In this document: one piece after another, positions 43,257 through 52,346 of the stretch
How the letters are laid out: each line of letters begins with the position of its first letter
How positions within the stretch are numbered: position 1 is the stretch's first letter
NCBI RefSeq assembly: GCF_035974275.1
Contig: NZ_CP142422.1
Span: 2,294,001-2,358,000 of the forward strand
Source of the DNA: Chryseobacterium sp. MYb264
GTDB taxonomy: Bacteria > Bacteroidota > Bacteroidia > Flavobacteriales > Weeksellaceae
DNA length: 64,000 bases
Reading direction: 5' to 3'
Notes under the pieces: model-generated
Database searches by the model: none
Seen by the model: the letters and a program-made list of their open reading frames with translations, nothing else
Told to the model about the DNA's origin: nothing
Made by a program: the position numbers and the translations under genes

Positions 43257-43949
43257 TTATTTGAAGATATAAGTAAGTCCTAAGCTCAGCACCTGCTCTG
43301 ATTTGTTTTTATCAGATCCACCCGGTTCTTTTTTCAAACCTTTATAGGTATCTGATAATCCAAGATCATATTTTACTGCAACTTCGAGCTGTCTTTTATA
43401 ACTATACCCAATACCAAATCCTACTCCAAAGTTAAAGCTGTTTGCTTTCCCGTTTACTCCAGGATATTTAGGATCAGTCACATCAGGATCGTAATACGGT
43501 CTTTTCACCGGTACGTCCTTCACGTTCTGGCTTAACAGGAAGTTAAACCTTGGTCCCACTAATCCAAAGAATTCTGATTCAGCCTCAGAAAAATATCCTT
43601 TAAAATAAACAGGAACGCTAAGATAATCGTTGGCATATCGTGCATTATAACCATCTACGCCTTTTGCATCTTTGTCCTTTCCTGTTTCTCCGGCACCGTA
43701 ATATAATATCTCCGGCTGGATATAAAACTGGTTGGCTTTATCAATCGGTATCAAAGCCAATGCACCTGCCTGAAAGGTGTATCTTGGTCCTGAAGGATTG
43801 TGCGCATTTTTTACTCTGGAATAGTTAAGCCCCCCGGTTACCCCGAACCTTACATTTTTCAAAAAATTACCACCACTTTTGGCAGTTCCTTCCTGTGCGA
43901 AAGATAAAGTTGAGAGGGAAATTGTGGAGATTAATAAAAATTTTTTCAT
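43257..43949 (-). CDS. Outer-membrane beta-barrel protein (OMP_b-brl_2, PorT-like)
   Basis: 230 residues, signal peptide MKKFLLISTISLSTLSFAQ. Barrel strands: NVRFGVTGGLNYSRVK, FQAGALALIPI, FYIQPEILYYG, LSVPVYFKGYF, FNFGVGFGIGYSYKRQLEVAVKYDLGL and the terminal strand QVLSLGLTYIFK. Eight-stranded porins of this type are abundant in Bacteroidota; a specific role is not visible. It starts 15 bp after sucD and is the last gene of the lipid A/sucD transcription unit. Confidence 0.9.
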   Translation of the reverse strand: MKKFLLISTISLSTLSFAQEGTAKSGGNFLKNVRFGVTGGLNYSRVKNAHNPSGPRYTFQAGALALIPIDKANQFYIQPEILYYGAGETGKDKDAKGVDGYNARYANDYLSVPVYFKGYFSEAESEFFGLVGPRFNFLLSQNVKDVPVKRPYYDPDVTDPKYPGVNGKANSFNFGVGFGIGYSYKRQLEVAVKYDLGLSDTYKGLKKEPGGSDKNKSEQVLSLGLTYIFK

Positions 43950-43964
43950 ATGTTCTTGTTTAAA

Positions 43965-44837
43965 TTATCCTAAAACTTTTGCGATCGTTGCTCCGATTTC
44001 AGCAGGAGAATCAACTACATTAATTCCGTTTTCTCTCATGATCTCCATTTTTGCCTGAGCCGTATCTTCAGCCCCCCCTACGATAGCACCAGCGTGTCCC
44101 ATGGTTCTACCTTTAGGTGCCGTTTGTCCTGCGATGAAACCTACAACTGGTTTTGTAGAGCCACTCGCCTTGTACCATCTTGCTGCCTCAGCTTCAAGAC
44201 CACCACCAATTTCTCCGATCATTACCACAGCTTCTGTTTCTGGATCGTTGATGAATAATTCTAAAGCTTCTCTTGTTGTCGTTCCGATAATTGGGTCACC
44301 CCCGATACCGATTGCTGTGGAAATACCATAACCAGCTCTTACCACCTGATCAGCAGCTTCATAAGTTAAAGTTCCTGATTTTGAAACGATACCTACTTTT
44401 CCTTTTTTGAAAACGAAACCTGGCATAATACCAATTTTAGCTTCTTCAGAAGTAATGATTCCCGGGCAGTTTGGACCGATTAATCTGCAGTCTTTGTCAG
44501 CGATATAAGATTTTACTTTCACCATATCCGCTACCGGAATACCTTCAGTAATACATACGATAACTTTGATACCTGCTTCTGCAGCTTCCATAATGGCATC
44601 CGCAGCAAATGCAGGCGGTACGAAAATAATACTTACGTTAGCCCCAGCCTTAACTACAGCATCAGCTACAGTATTGAATACCGGCTTTCCTAAGTGCTCG
44701 CTACCTCCTTTTCCCGGAGTAACACCACCTACAACGTTGGTTCCGTATTCGATCATCTGGCTTGCATGGAAAGTACCTTCGTTCCCTGTAAATCCTTGTA
44801 CAATTACTTTAGAATCTTTGTTTACTAAAATTGACAT
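43965..44837 (-). CDS. sucD: Succinyl-CoA synthetase alpha subunit
   Basis: 290 residues. CoA-binding Rossmann domain ([30 protein letters not shown]) and ligase domain with the phosphohistidine loop [10 protein letters not shown]. With SucC, encoded elsewhere, it interconverts succinyl-CoA and succinate with nucleotide triphosphate formation in the TCA cycle. Its place next to the lipid A genes is common in Bacteroidota. A TATTTTTG -7 element upstream suggests separate expression. Confidence 0.96.
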   Translation of the reverse strand: MSILVNKDSKVIVQGFTGNEGTFHASQMIEYGTNVVGGVTPGKGGSEHLGKPVFNTVADAVVKAGANVSIIFVPPAFAADAIMEAAEAGIKVIVCITEGIPVADMVKVKSYIADKDCRLIGPNCPGIITSEEAKIGIMPGFVFKKGKVGIVSKSGTLTYEAADQVVRAGYGISTAIGIGGDPIIGTTTREALELFINDPETEAVVMIGEIGGGLEAEAARWYKASGSTKPVVGFIAGQTAPKGRTMGHAGAIVGGAEDTAQAKMEIMRENGINVVDSPAEIGATIAKVLG

Positions 44838-44879
44838 TTTATTATAATTTTAATTTATTTATTATTTTATTAATCTTCA

Positions 44880-44887
44880 CAAAAATA
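44880..44887 (-). promoter_or_regulatory. -7 element TATTTTTG for sucD
   Basis: Exact TAnnTTTG match, ~42 nt upstream of the sucD ATG. Confidence 0.4.
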
Positions 44888-44925
44888 ACGATTATTTGCC
44901 GTTAAAAAAAAATTTTAATTCTGAT

Positions 44926-45484
44926 TTATTCGTCATATTTCTTTAATATCTCTAACAAATTTTCGTCTTTGAGTTTATTGTAGTTAATCTTCTCAATAAT
45001 AGGCTCTAATTCAGGTTTATCTGCCATTAAAGCTTTCAGTTTTTTCTGTTATTAACAAGAAGACTTAGTACCTGCCTTATACCATTTTTAAACAGAATAT
45101 CTGCACTTTGTACCGAACCGTCATAGCTGTTGGCGCGATAACTCCTGTACCATTTAATTTTCCCGTCATATAACTGCTCTATTAAAAATTTTTGATAATC
45201 AAAAGCATGAACAAAAACTCTTTCCTTATTTTTAAGGTCGGTAAATTCAATTTTTTGAATATCTGAAGCTGCATATCTAACTTTTTTTCCATCTTCTAAC
45301 AAAGTAACTTTTTTATCGGAAACAGATAACTCGTTAATTTGATTCAAGTCAAACATATTAACACTGAAAGGAATTTTTGTGTTTATAACGTTTCCGTCAT
45401 TCATGGTTCTTTGGCATCAATTTCAGTTTTTTGGCCAAAAGTAATAATCGAAATAAAAATGAATAGATAGCATAATTTTTTCAT
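44926..45484 (-). pseudogene. Frameshifted small exported protein gene (three frames)
   Basis: Read along the minus strand, three pieces add up to one typical small Bacteroidota exported protein. A signal peptide ([18 protein letters not shown]) starts at 45484 and meets TGA near 45404. The central part in a second frame (45404-45036) contains VTLLEDGKKVRYAASDIQKI and ends SLLVNNRKN. A tail in a third frame (about 45050-44926) reads KKLKALMADKPELEPIIEKI and ends LLEILKKYDE. The signal-peptide ATG overlaps the lpxD stop as TAATG. Two frameshifts mean either decay or sequencing errors. Only the central frame is open for any length (122 codons). Confidence 0.65.
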
Positions 45485-46383
45485 TATAAATTTCTCAATT
45501 TCACTTCCTTTTTAAGATACGTTTTATAATCCTCGGCAAACATACCAATGTATGTTCCTTTTTGAAGGTCTCTGTTGACACCCGTTTTGCCTAACAGTAC
45601 AGATCCGCTTTCGATTGTATTGCCAGACGCGATACCTACTTGTCCCCACAGTGTGACTTCATCACCAATGACACAACATCCGGCAACTCCCACTTGGGAA
45701 GCAATCAGACATTTTTTACCAATAATGGTATCATGTCCGATCTGGATCTGATTATCTAATACTGAACCTTCTCCAATTACCGTAGAATCTGTAACGCCAC
45801 GGTCGATGGTGCATCCGTTTCCGATTTCCACATTGTTTTCGATCACCACATTTCCGACAGAAATTAAACGGTCGAAATTTCCATCGAGTTTACGGTAATA
45901 AAATGCGTCCCCACCCAAAACCGTGTTTGACTGGATCACTACATTGTCTCCTATCACTGTTCTGTCACCAATGACAACATTTGGAAAAATAAGCGTATTT
46001 TTTCCTATCACAACATTGTTTCCGATAACGGCTGTACGATGGATTTTTGTGCCTTCCCCAATTTCTGCATCATGAAGCTCTTCCGTAAAATTATAAATTC
46101 TCGTAAAGTGTGTATTGATTTTATTGAAATCTCTGAAAGGATCATCTGAAACCAATAATGCTTTGCCTTCAGGACATTCAACTTCTTTGTCGATCAAGAT
46201 TATGGTTGCCGCAGAATTTAATGCTTTATCATAGTATTTCGGATGATTTACGAAAACGATATCACCTGGTCTTACTCTATGAATTTCGTTGGTTCCCAAT
46301 ACTTCAAAATCTTCTGAACCCAGGAATTTTGCGCCGATAATTTCAGCTATCGTTTTCAGTTTTTGTGGCTGATGAAACGTCAT
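45484..46383 (-). CDS. lpxD: LpxD-like UDP-3-O-acylglucosamine N-acyltransferase, second copy
   Basis: 299 residues, shorter than the upstream lpxD (~343). N-terminal LpxD domain (~1-95: [36 protein letters not shown]), then left-handed beta-helix hexapeptides ([20 protein letters not shown] onward) with [20 protein letters not shown], which includes the catalytic His region. It should N-acylate UDP-3-O-acyl-glucosamine in lipid A synthesis. Two LpxD-type genes in one operon may provide different acyl-chain choices, or this one may act on another sugar. A 214-bp gap with a repeat separates it from efp. Confidence 0.85.
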   Translation of the reverse strand: MTFHQPQKLKTIAEIIGAKFLGSEDFEVLGTNEIHRVRPGDIVFVNHPKYYDKALNSAATIILIDKEVECPEGKALLVSDDPFRDFNKINTHFTRIYNFTEELHDAEIGEGTKIHRTAVIGNNVVIGKNTLIFPNVVIGDRTVIGDNVVIQSNTVLGGDAFYYRKLDGNFDRLISVGNVVIENNVEIGNGCTIDRGVTDSTVIGEGSVLDNQIQIGHDTIIGKKCLIASQVGVAGCCVIGDEVTLWGQVGIASGNTIESGSVLLGKTGVNRDLQKGTYIGMFAEDYKTYLKKEVKLRNL

Positions 46384-46407
46384 GTCTTTAAATGATGTTT
46401 GGTTATC

Positions 46408-46440
46408 AACTTTGTCAAAGTTTGGAACTTTGACAAAGTT
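46408..46440. repeat. Nested palindrome AACTTTGTCAAAGTT / AACTTTGACAAAGTT
   Basis: Two 15-bp arms (46408-46422 and 46426-46440) separated by TGG are exact reverse complements, and each is itself palindromic except at its centre. It could act as a terminator or attenuator between efp and the second lpxD. A degenerate relative of the long-hairpin repeat (GGAACGGAGGATGGAAATAGCT region) follows at ~46460-46540. Confidence 0.6.
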
Positions 46441-46597
46441 TTTTGCGGTTTACATTTGCAGTCCAGCCTCTGTGGAGCTCTTTTCGTTTCACTTGAGAAG
46501 TCAAACAAAAAAGCGGGAACGGAGGATGGAAATAGCTGCCCTAAAAAATGAAAGCTGAAAGTTGTGATACTTCCAGCTTCATGATATCGTAAAATAA

Positions 46598-47164
46598 TTA
46601 TTCTTTTACTCTTTCTAAGTAAGAACCGTCTTCAGTGCTCACTTTAATTTTATCTCCCGGCTCAATGAACAAAGGAACCATTACTCTAGCTCCCGTTTCA
46701 ACGATTGCATTTTTAAGAGCATTGGTCGCTGTGTTACCTTTCACCCCCGGATCGGCCTCCACAACTTCAAGATAAACAGATTGTGGCAATTCAGCAGAAA
46801 GCGGAGTCTCATCAGCCTCTTTCAGGATGATTGTTACTTCTTCCCCTGCTTTCATCAGGTTTGAGTTTTCAATCATTTCTTTATTTAAATACAATTGAGA
46901 GAAGTCATCATTATTCATGAAGTGGAATCCGTTCTCATCATCATAAAGATACTGGAACTTTCTGGTGATCACTTTCACTTCCTCGATTTTATGACCTGCA
47001 GAAAAAGTGTTATCAATAACTTTTCCATTGGTTACTGATTTTAATTTTGTTCTTACGAAAGCAGGACCTTTACCTGGTTTTACGTGAAGAAACTCGATTA
47101 CTTTAAAAATATCATTGCTGTATTCAATACAAAGTCCTTTTCTGATATCGTTACTTGTTGCCAT
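46598..47164 (-). CDS. efp: Translation elongation factor P
   Basis: 188 residues, standard length. KOW-like domain I has the loop HVKPGKGPAFVRT with Lys 32, the position that is modified in many bacteria. OB domains II and III follow, with the EF-P signature VYLEVVEADPGVKGNTATN. It relieves ribosome stalling at polyproline stretches. It sits in the lipid A operon between a small exported protein and the second lpxD. Confidence 0.97.
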   Translation of the reverse strand: MATSNDIRKGLCIEYSNDIFKVIEFLHVKPGKGPAFVRTKLKSVTNGKVIDNTFSAGHKIEEVKVITRKFQYLYDDENGFHFMNNDDFSQLYLNKEMIENSNLMKAGEEVTIILKEADETPLSAELPQSVYLEVVEADPGVKGNTATNALKNAIVETGARVMVPLFIEPGDKIKVSTEDGSYLERVKE

Positions 47165-47176
47165 TAATTTTTTATA

Positions 47177-47512
47177 TTATTTTCTTTTATTAAACTGTAT
47201 TCCCTGCCCTTGCATTGGCATTCGGTTGTATAAATTATTATTAAATGCATTTACATTATTTTGCAGCCTGTTCACGTTCGTCTGTACGTCAGATTGATAT
47301 GAATGGGTTGTCCCCCAAATAGAACCACTGCCTACCGTATTCTGCTTCAGACTATTATTTAAATTATTTTTAGCAAGGCTGTCACTGGATTTTGATGGGA
47401 TTATTCTCTCCATTGACATTCTGCTTTCTTTAATAATTTTTAAACCTTCTGTTTGCTGGCCTAACAATGGGTTTATCGCTGAAAATATAATAAGCAGGAT
47501 TGCATTTTTCAT
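47177..47512 (-). CDS. Small exported protein of unknown function
   Basis: 111 residues, signal peptide MKNAILLIIFSAINPLLGQ. The mature part is Asn/Gln/Ser-rich (NNSLKQNTVGSG, VQTNVNRLQNNVNAFNNNLY) and ends in KRK. No domain is recognised. It lies 16 bp after the lpxA stop and 12 bp before efp, so it is part of the lipid A operon. Confidence 0.75.
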   Translation of the reverse strand: MKNAILLIIFSAINPLLGQQTEGLKIIKESRMSMERIIPSKSSDSLAKNNLNNSLKQNTVGSGSIWGTTHSYQSDVQTNVNRLQNNVNAFNNNLYNRMPMQGQGIQFNKRK

Positions 47513-47528
47513 TTATACTTTACTAAAA

Positions 47529-48323
47529 TTACTCTCTTTCTTTACCTGTTCCGTATCCCTTTACGATACCTCTAGGTGAATTTTGAATGAACTGAAGGAT
47601 CTCATCTCTTTCCGCTGTTGGAAGCATTTCTTTTTCAATATATACCAATGCCTGGGTCACATTCATTTTCATTTGAAAAATATATCTGTAGATTTTCTGA
47701 ATTTCAAAGATTTTTTCATTACTGAAGCCTCTTCTTCTGAGTCCCACAGAATTGATCCCCGCGTAAGAGATAGGTTCCCTTCCCACTTTAATATAAGGCG
47801 GAATATCTTTTCTGATTAATGAACCTCCCGAGATCATGGTATGTTTCCCTATTTTCCCGAACTGCTGAACTGCGGATAGGCCTCCCATTACTGTATAGTC
47901 ACCAATCTCGACATGGCCTGCAATACCGCATCCATTGGCAATAATAACATTATTACCAATGATACAATCGTGAGCAACGTGAGAAGTAGCCATAATGAGA
48001 CAGTTATCTCCTACCTTTGTATATCCCAGGGCTTTTGTTCCTTTGTTAACGGTTACACATTCTCTAAGCGTGGTATTATCCCCAATGATTGTTTGTGTAT
48101 CTTCACCATCAAATTTAAGGTCCTGCGGAATAGCAGAAATAACAGTTCCGGGAAAAATTTTACAATTTTTCCCGATTCTTGCTCCATCCATAATGGTAAC
48201 ATTAGAACCAATCCAAGTTCCTTCTCCTATCTCAACATCTGCAGCGATGGTAGTAAATGGTTCTACTACCACATTTTTGCTGATTTTCGCACGTTTATCT
48301 ACGGCTGCTAATTGATGAATCAT
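47529..48323 (-). CDS. lpxA: UDP-N-acetylglucosamine O-acyltransferase
   Basis: 264 residues, close to E. coli LpxA (262). Left-handed beta-helix hexapeptides from the N-terminus (AKISKNVVVEPFTTIAADVE onward), the catalytic His in ATSHVAHDCIIGN, then the C-terminal helical domain (GLRRRGFSNEKIFEIQKIYR). It performs the first step of lipid A synthesis. Its ATG abuts the lpxC-fabZ stop (TAAATG). Confidence 0.96.
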   Translation of the reverse strand: MIHQLAAVDKRAKISKNVVVEPFTTIAADVEIGEGTWIGSNVTIMDGARIGKNCKIFPGTVISAIPQDLKFDGEDTQTIIGDNTTLRECVTVNKGTKALGYTKVGDNCLIMATSHVAHDCIIGNNVIIANGCGIAGHVEIGDYTVMGGLSAVQQFGKIGKHTMISGGSLIRKDIPPYIKVGREPISYAGINSVGLRRRGFSNEKIFEIQKIYRYIFQMKMNVTQALVYIEKEMLPTAERDEILQFIQNSPRGIVKGYGTGKERE

Positions 48324-49721
48324 TTAATCAATTTTATTTTTTGCAACTTGAGCCATCAGCTCCGCTTCCACTGCTACTGCATCTCCAACATATCCGTAGC
48401 CCTGCATATGAACAATACCTCTTCTTATAGGCTCTATAAGCTCAATTTTAAAAATAATGGTATCTCCCGGCACCACTTTTCTCTTAAATTTCACTTTGTC
48501 AATTTTAATGAAATAGGTAGAATAGTTTTCCGGATCCGGAACGCTTGCCAATACCAGAATCCCACCGGTCTGTGCTAAAGCTTCCACCTGTAAAACTCCT
48601 GGCATTACAGGTTCTTTAGGGAAATGACCAACGAAGAAAGGCTCATTCATTGTTACATTTTTTAAACCTACCACGTGAGAATCTGAAAGCTCAAGAATTT
48701 TATCGATCAATAAGAACGGGGGTCTGTGAGGCATCAACTTCATAATTCCATTGATATCGAACACAGGCTCTTTTGTTAAATCAAAATCAGGAACGTTTTT
48801 CTTTTTTTGCAATTTCCATTGGCGGTTCAGTTTTTTGGCAAATTGAGTATTTACGAAATGTCCCGGTTTATTGGCAATTACTTTCCCTTTTATTTTCACT
48901 CCTGCCAACGCTAAATCACCAATTACATCCAGTAATTTATGTCTTGCCGCTTCGTTCGGGTAGTTTAAATTCAAATTATCAAGAATTCCGTTCGGACGTA
49001 TAGAAACATTGTCTTTTCCGAAAGCTTTCTTTAATTTTTCTGTTGTATCCGGAGTCAGGTCCTTATCTACATAAACAATTGCATTGGAAATGTCTCCCCC
49101 TTTAATTAAACCATGATCTAAAAGCATCTCCAGCTCGTGCAGGAAACTGAACGTTCTTGCCGATGAGATTTCTTCTTTAAACTCGGAAATATTTTTTAAG
49201 GTGGCATTCTGGGTACCTAAAACTTTAGTTCCAAAATCAACCATTGTGGTTACCTCGTAATTATCTGAAGGAATAATGGTGATCTCCGAACCGGTAGCCG
49301 GATCACTATAGGTAAGAACTTCTTTTATCACAAGATATTCTCTTGCAACATTCTGGTCTACCACTCCAACACTTTCAATAGCTTCGACAAAGAATTTGGA
49401 AGATCCGTCCAAGATGGGAGGTTCGGCCGCATTCATTTCCAAAATTGCGTTATCAACATCGCAGCCCACCAGAGCAGCTAAAAGATGTTCGCAGGTTGTA
49501 ATTTTTACCCCCAGCTTTTCTAATGTTGTCCCTCTTTCTGTTGCCACAACATAATTCACATCTGCCTCAACCTGAGGATGTCCCTCAAGGTCTGTTCTTA
49601 CAAATATAAAACCTGTATTTTCTTTAGCAGGTTTAATGGTTAGTTTTACTTCTTTACCAGTATGAAGGCCAATTCCAGAAAGAGTTACCTCTTGCTGAAG
49701 TGTTTTTTGCATATCACTCAT
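48324..49721 (-). CDS. lpxC-fabZ: Fused LpxC deacetylase / FabZ dehydratase
   Basis: 465 residues from the ATG at 49721; the frame to 49748 is less likely because the shorter start overlaps the lpxD stop by 8 bp as ATGAGTGA. Residues 1-~300 are LpxC: zinc ligands in [11 protein letters not shown] and [13 protein letters not shown], plus [11 protein letters not shown]. Residues ~315-465 are Fab[14 protein letters not shown], then [20 protein letters not shown] with catalytic His and Glu. One polypeptide thus commits UDP-acyl-GlcNAc to lipid A and dehydrates 3-hydroxyacyl-ACP, the branch point with fatty-acid elongation. This fusion is common in Bacteroidota. Confidence 0.97.
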   Translation of the reverse strand: MSDMQKTLQQEVTLSGIGLHTGKEVKLTIKPAKENTGFIFVRTDLEGHPQVEADVNYVVATERGTTLEKLGVKITTCEHLLAALVGCDVDNAILEMNAAEPPILDGSSKFFVEAIESVGVVDQNVAREYLVIKEVLTYSDPATGSEITIIPSDNYEVTTMVDFGTKVLGTQNATLKNISEFKEEISSARTFSFLHELEMLLDHGLIKGGDISNAIVYVDKDLTPDTTEKLKKAFGKDNVSIRPNGILDNLNLNYPNEAARHKLLDVIGDLALAGVKIKGKVIANKPGHFVNTQFAKKLNRQWKLQKKKNVPDFDLTKEPVFDINGIMKLMPHRPPFLLIDKILELSDSHVVGLKNVTMNEPFFVGHFPKEPVMPGVLQVEALAQTGGILVLASVPDPENYSTYFIKIDKVKFKRKVVPGDTIIFKIELIEPIRRGIVHMQGYGYVGDAVAVEAELMAQVAKNKID

Positions 49722-50745
49722 TAGTATGATCTTTTGAGGTATTCTCAAGATTATTTATTCTTTTTACGACTTCAGGAAGATTTCTGAAATGTACATAACT
49801 TCTCAGGTAGTCGTTATAGCTTATTGCCGGCGAGCCGTACAAGGTTTCTTTATCATTTACACTTGAATTCACACCACTCTGGGCCTGAATTTTCACCTGA
49901 TTTCCGATTTTAATGTGTCCTACCACCCCTACCTGACCTCCGATCTGGTTCCAGTCGCCGATAACGGTTGAACCTGCAATTCCTGCCTGAGCCGCAATGA
50001 CATTATTCTGGCCGATTTTCACATTATGGGCGATCTGAATTAGATTATCGATTTTGGTGCCTTTCCCAATCATGGTAGAACCAATCGTTGCTCTGTCGAT
50101 ACTACAGTTAGAACCGATTTCCACATCATCTTCAATGATGACATTTCCCAGCTGGGGAATTTTTTTAAATCCTTCGGCTGTAGGCTGAAAACCAAAACCG
50201 TCTCCTCCGATTACGGTATTGGAATGAATTACGCAGTTATCCCCGATAATACAATAGTCATAAATTCTGGCACCACTGTCAATTTTACAGTTTTTACCAA
50301 TTTTTACTCCTTTACCGATATATACCTGGGGATAGATCTGGGTACCTTCACCAATTTTCGCTTTTTCGGAAACATAGGTAAACGCCCCGATATACACATT
50401 TTCACCGATGACTACTGTATCGTGAATAGATGAGCCGTCCTCAATGCCCTGTTTTCGCCCCTGCATCTCCTGATATAAATTCATCAGAATCTGAAAAGCA
50501 AGGTAAGCATCCTTTACAGCAATGATGGTGGGCGTATACGTATCTTTTGTTAAGAGATTTTCAGAAACAATAAGAACGGAGCAGTTGGAGGTATCTAAAA
50601 AATGGGCAAACCGATCCTGTGCTATAAAAGAAAGGTGCCCGGATTCCCCACCTTCAATAGGTGAAACCCCTTTAATAAGCGCATTTTCGTCGCCTATTAT
50701 TTTTCCGTCAATAAAACTTGCAATTTGCGAAGCTGTAAATTCCAT
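49714..50745 (-). CDS. lpxD: UDP-3-O-(3-hydroxyacyl)glucosamine N-acyltransferase, first copy
   Basis: 343 residues from the ATG at 50745. The frame could begin at a TTG at 50754, but that lies inside the -7 promoter element. N-terminal LpxD domain ([20 protein letters not shown]), beta-helix hexapeptides, catalytic His in [18 protein letters not shown], and a C-terminal helix ([20 protein letters not shown]). First gene of the lipid A operon, overlapping lpxC-fabZ by 8 bp. Confidence 0.95.
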   Translation of the reverse strand: MEFTASQIASFIDGKIIGDENALIKGVSPIEGGESGHLSFIAQDRFAHFLDTSNCSVLIVSENLLTKDTYTPTIIAVKDAYLAFQILMNLYQEMQGRKQGIEDGSSIHDTVVIGENVYIGAFTYVSEKAKIGEGTQIYPQVYIGKGVKIGKNCKIDSGARIYDYCIIGDNCVIHSNTVIGGDGFGFQPTAEGFKKIPQLGNVIIEDDVEIGSNCSIDRATIGSTMIGKGTKIDNLIQIAHNVKIGQNNVIAAQAGIAGSTVIGDWNQIGGQVGVVGHIKIGNQVKIQAQSGVNSSVNDKETLYGSPAISYNDYLRSYVHFRNLPEVVKRINNLENTSKDHTNE

Positions 50746-50751
50746 ATTCTG

Positions 50752-50780
50752 CAAAGATAAGAAATTCTATAATTCGCAAA
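50752..50780 (-). promoter_or_regulatory. Promoter of the lipid A operon
   Basis: -33 TTTG (50777-50780), 17-nt spacer, -7 TATCTTTG (50752-50759). The -7 element ends 6 nt before the lpxD ATG, so the mRNA would be leaderless or nearly so. Confidence 0.7.
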
Positions 50781-50807
50781 CATTTTTTAATTTTAGGATT
50801 AACAATT

Positions 50808-52043
50808 TTAATATACTTTAAGATTTCCGGTTGCGTTTTCTCTCGGAAAGGTTAGGATGTATCTTATCGTTTTATTCACAATTAAGCCTGATAAAAGCTG
50901 GTCCTCGGATTCATCGAGTCTCAATTTTGTACCGTCTTTCTGCAATAAATAAATAGGTTGTTTTTCGGTATCATAAGGAAGAAGTTTTCGTGTAATTTCA
51001 TGAACCACTTCATTTGCATTATCAATTCCTAAAATTTCGTTCCCATTTTTTATTTTTTCCTCAATAAATTTTGCTTCAAACGGATGTGATGAAATAATTG
51101 TTTTCGGTAAATTTCGCTGAATCACACATTTACACCAGTAAGATAAGACATAGTTTTCAGAATTCTGCCACAATTTCATCGCCTGAATAATATCATTATC
51201 ATCCAACTGAGTGAATCTTTCCACATCTTCATCGGAGGCAGCGGCTTTTCCACGATGTAAAAAGTAGTTTAAATTACCGGAGGCCGGCAGTTCAAACCCC
51301 TGAGAAACTAGATATTTAGCCCTTTCTAAAACTTTAACTAAAATAAATTCCGCTAACGCCGAAGTTTTGTGATAATATACCTGCCAATACATGAACATTC
51401 TGGCAGTTAAGAAATTTTCTATGGAATAAACACCTTTGGCATCAATCACCAGTTCGCCTTCTTCACATACATTCATCATAGAAATAATTCGCTGGGTATT
51501 AATATTTCCTTCGGAAACACCGGTAAAGAAACTGTCCCGCTTTAAATAATCAAGTCTATCTACATCCAGTTGTGAAGAAATAAGCTGATTGAAAAATTTT
51601 CTATGGTATTGACCCTGAAACATTTCTATTGCAACAGAAAGCTGACCTTCAAACTCAATATTTAGCCGGTTCATCAGTAATAATGACAGATTTTCATGAT
51701 GCCAGTCATCCATCAACATACTTTCCAATGCATGAGAAAACGGACCATGACCAATATCATGCATTAAAATCGCCAACATCGCTCCTTTCTCTTCTTCTTC
51801 AGAAATTTTCACTCCTTTCTGTTTTAAGGTATCCAGTGCTGTCACCATAAGGTGCATCGCCCCCAGTGCATGATGAAACCGGGTATGTGTCGCCCCCGGA
51901 AATATAAGATTTAAAAGTCCGGTCTGCCCGATTCTTCTTAATCTCTGAAAATAGGGATGTTCTATAATGTCAAATAAAATTTCGTATGGAATTCTGATAA
52001 AACCGTGAACAGGATCATTAATGATTTTTAGCTTATTCTGCAT
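50808..52043 (-). CDS. HD-domain phosphohydrolase (dNTPase-like)
   Basis: 411 residues. DPVHGFIRIP near the start, RLRRIGQTGLLNLIFPGATH with TRFHHALGAMHL (first His of the HD motif), and MLAILMHDIGHGPFSHALES (HD pair). This is the arrangement in SAMHD1/dGTPase-like proteins with metal-dependent dNTP triphosphohydrolase or nucleotide phosphatase activity; the substrate here is not known. It lies upstream of lpxD on the same strand, 62 bp from it, and has its own -7 element. Confidence 0.9.
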   Translation of the reverse strand: MQNKLKIINDPVHGFIRIPYEILFDIIEHPYFQRLRRIGQTGLLNLIFPGATHTRFHHALGAMHLMVTALDTLKQKGVKISEEEEKGAMLAILMHDIGHGPFSHALESMLMDDWHHENLSLLLMNRLNIEFEGQLSVAIEMFQGQYHRKFFNQLISSQLDVDRLDYLKRDSFFTGVSEGNINTQRIISMMNVCEEGELVIDAKGVYSIENFLTARMFMYWQVYYHKTSALAEFILVKVLERAKYLVSQGFELPASGNLNYFLHRGKAAASDEDVERFTQLDDNDIIQAMKLWQNSENYVLSYWCKCVIQRNLPKTIISSHPFEAKFIEEKIKNGNEILGIDNANEVVHEITRKLLPYDTEKQPIYLLQKDGTKLRLDESEDQLLSGLIVNKTIRYILTFPRENATGNLKVY

Positions 52044-52346
52044 AAAAAGTCTGATTAGTAAACAAAGTTAGGAAATTTAAAATTGAAGATCCATTAAATT
52101 TTCATTAAAAGAACCGTACCCTGCAACGTTATTTTATCTGTTGCCCAATGGCGATATGTCAATTAATTTTTATCAATAAAATCTTTCATTAACGCATTAA
52201 AAATTATATCTTCATCCATTCAAGTTACTGAGTGAACCATGTATTTCTTTTTAACTATTATTTAACGTAAGATCCTTCTATTTTTAGGAGATTTTAGAAA
52301 GAATTGGTCAGCAATTTGATACCATAAACCATGTAAAAAAAATAGT
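52044..52346. other. Divergent intergenic region, HD gene / porX
   Basis: 303 bp of AT-rich DNA. It holds the HD-gene promoter element (52063-52070) and should hold the porX promoter, for which no exact TAnnTTTG is seen (nearest CTATTTTTAGG near 52279). Nothing else is recognised. Confidence 0.5.
52063..52070 (-). promoter_or_regulatory. -7 element TAACTTTG for the HD phosphohydrolase
   Basis: Exact TAnnTTTG match, 19 nt upstream of the ATG. Confidence 0.45.

Noticed and set aside
50746..50754. TTG start for lpxD at 50754
   Set aside because: It lies within the TATCTTTG promoter element; the ATG at 50745 matches LpxD N-termini.
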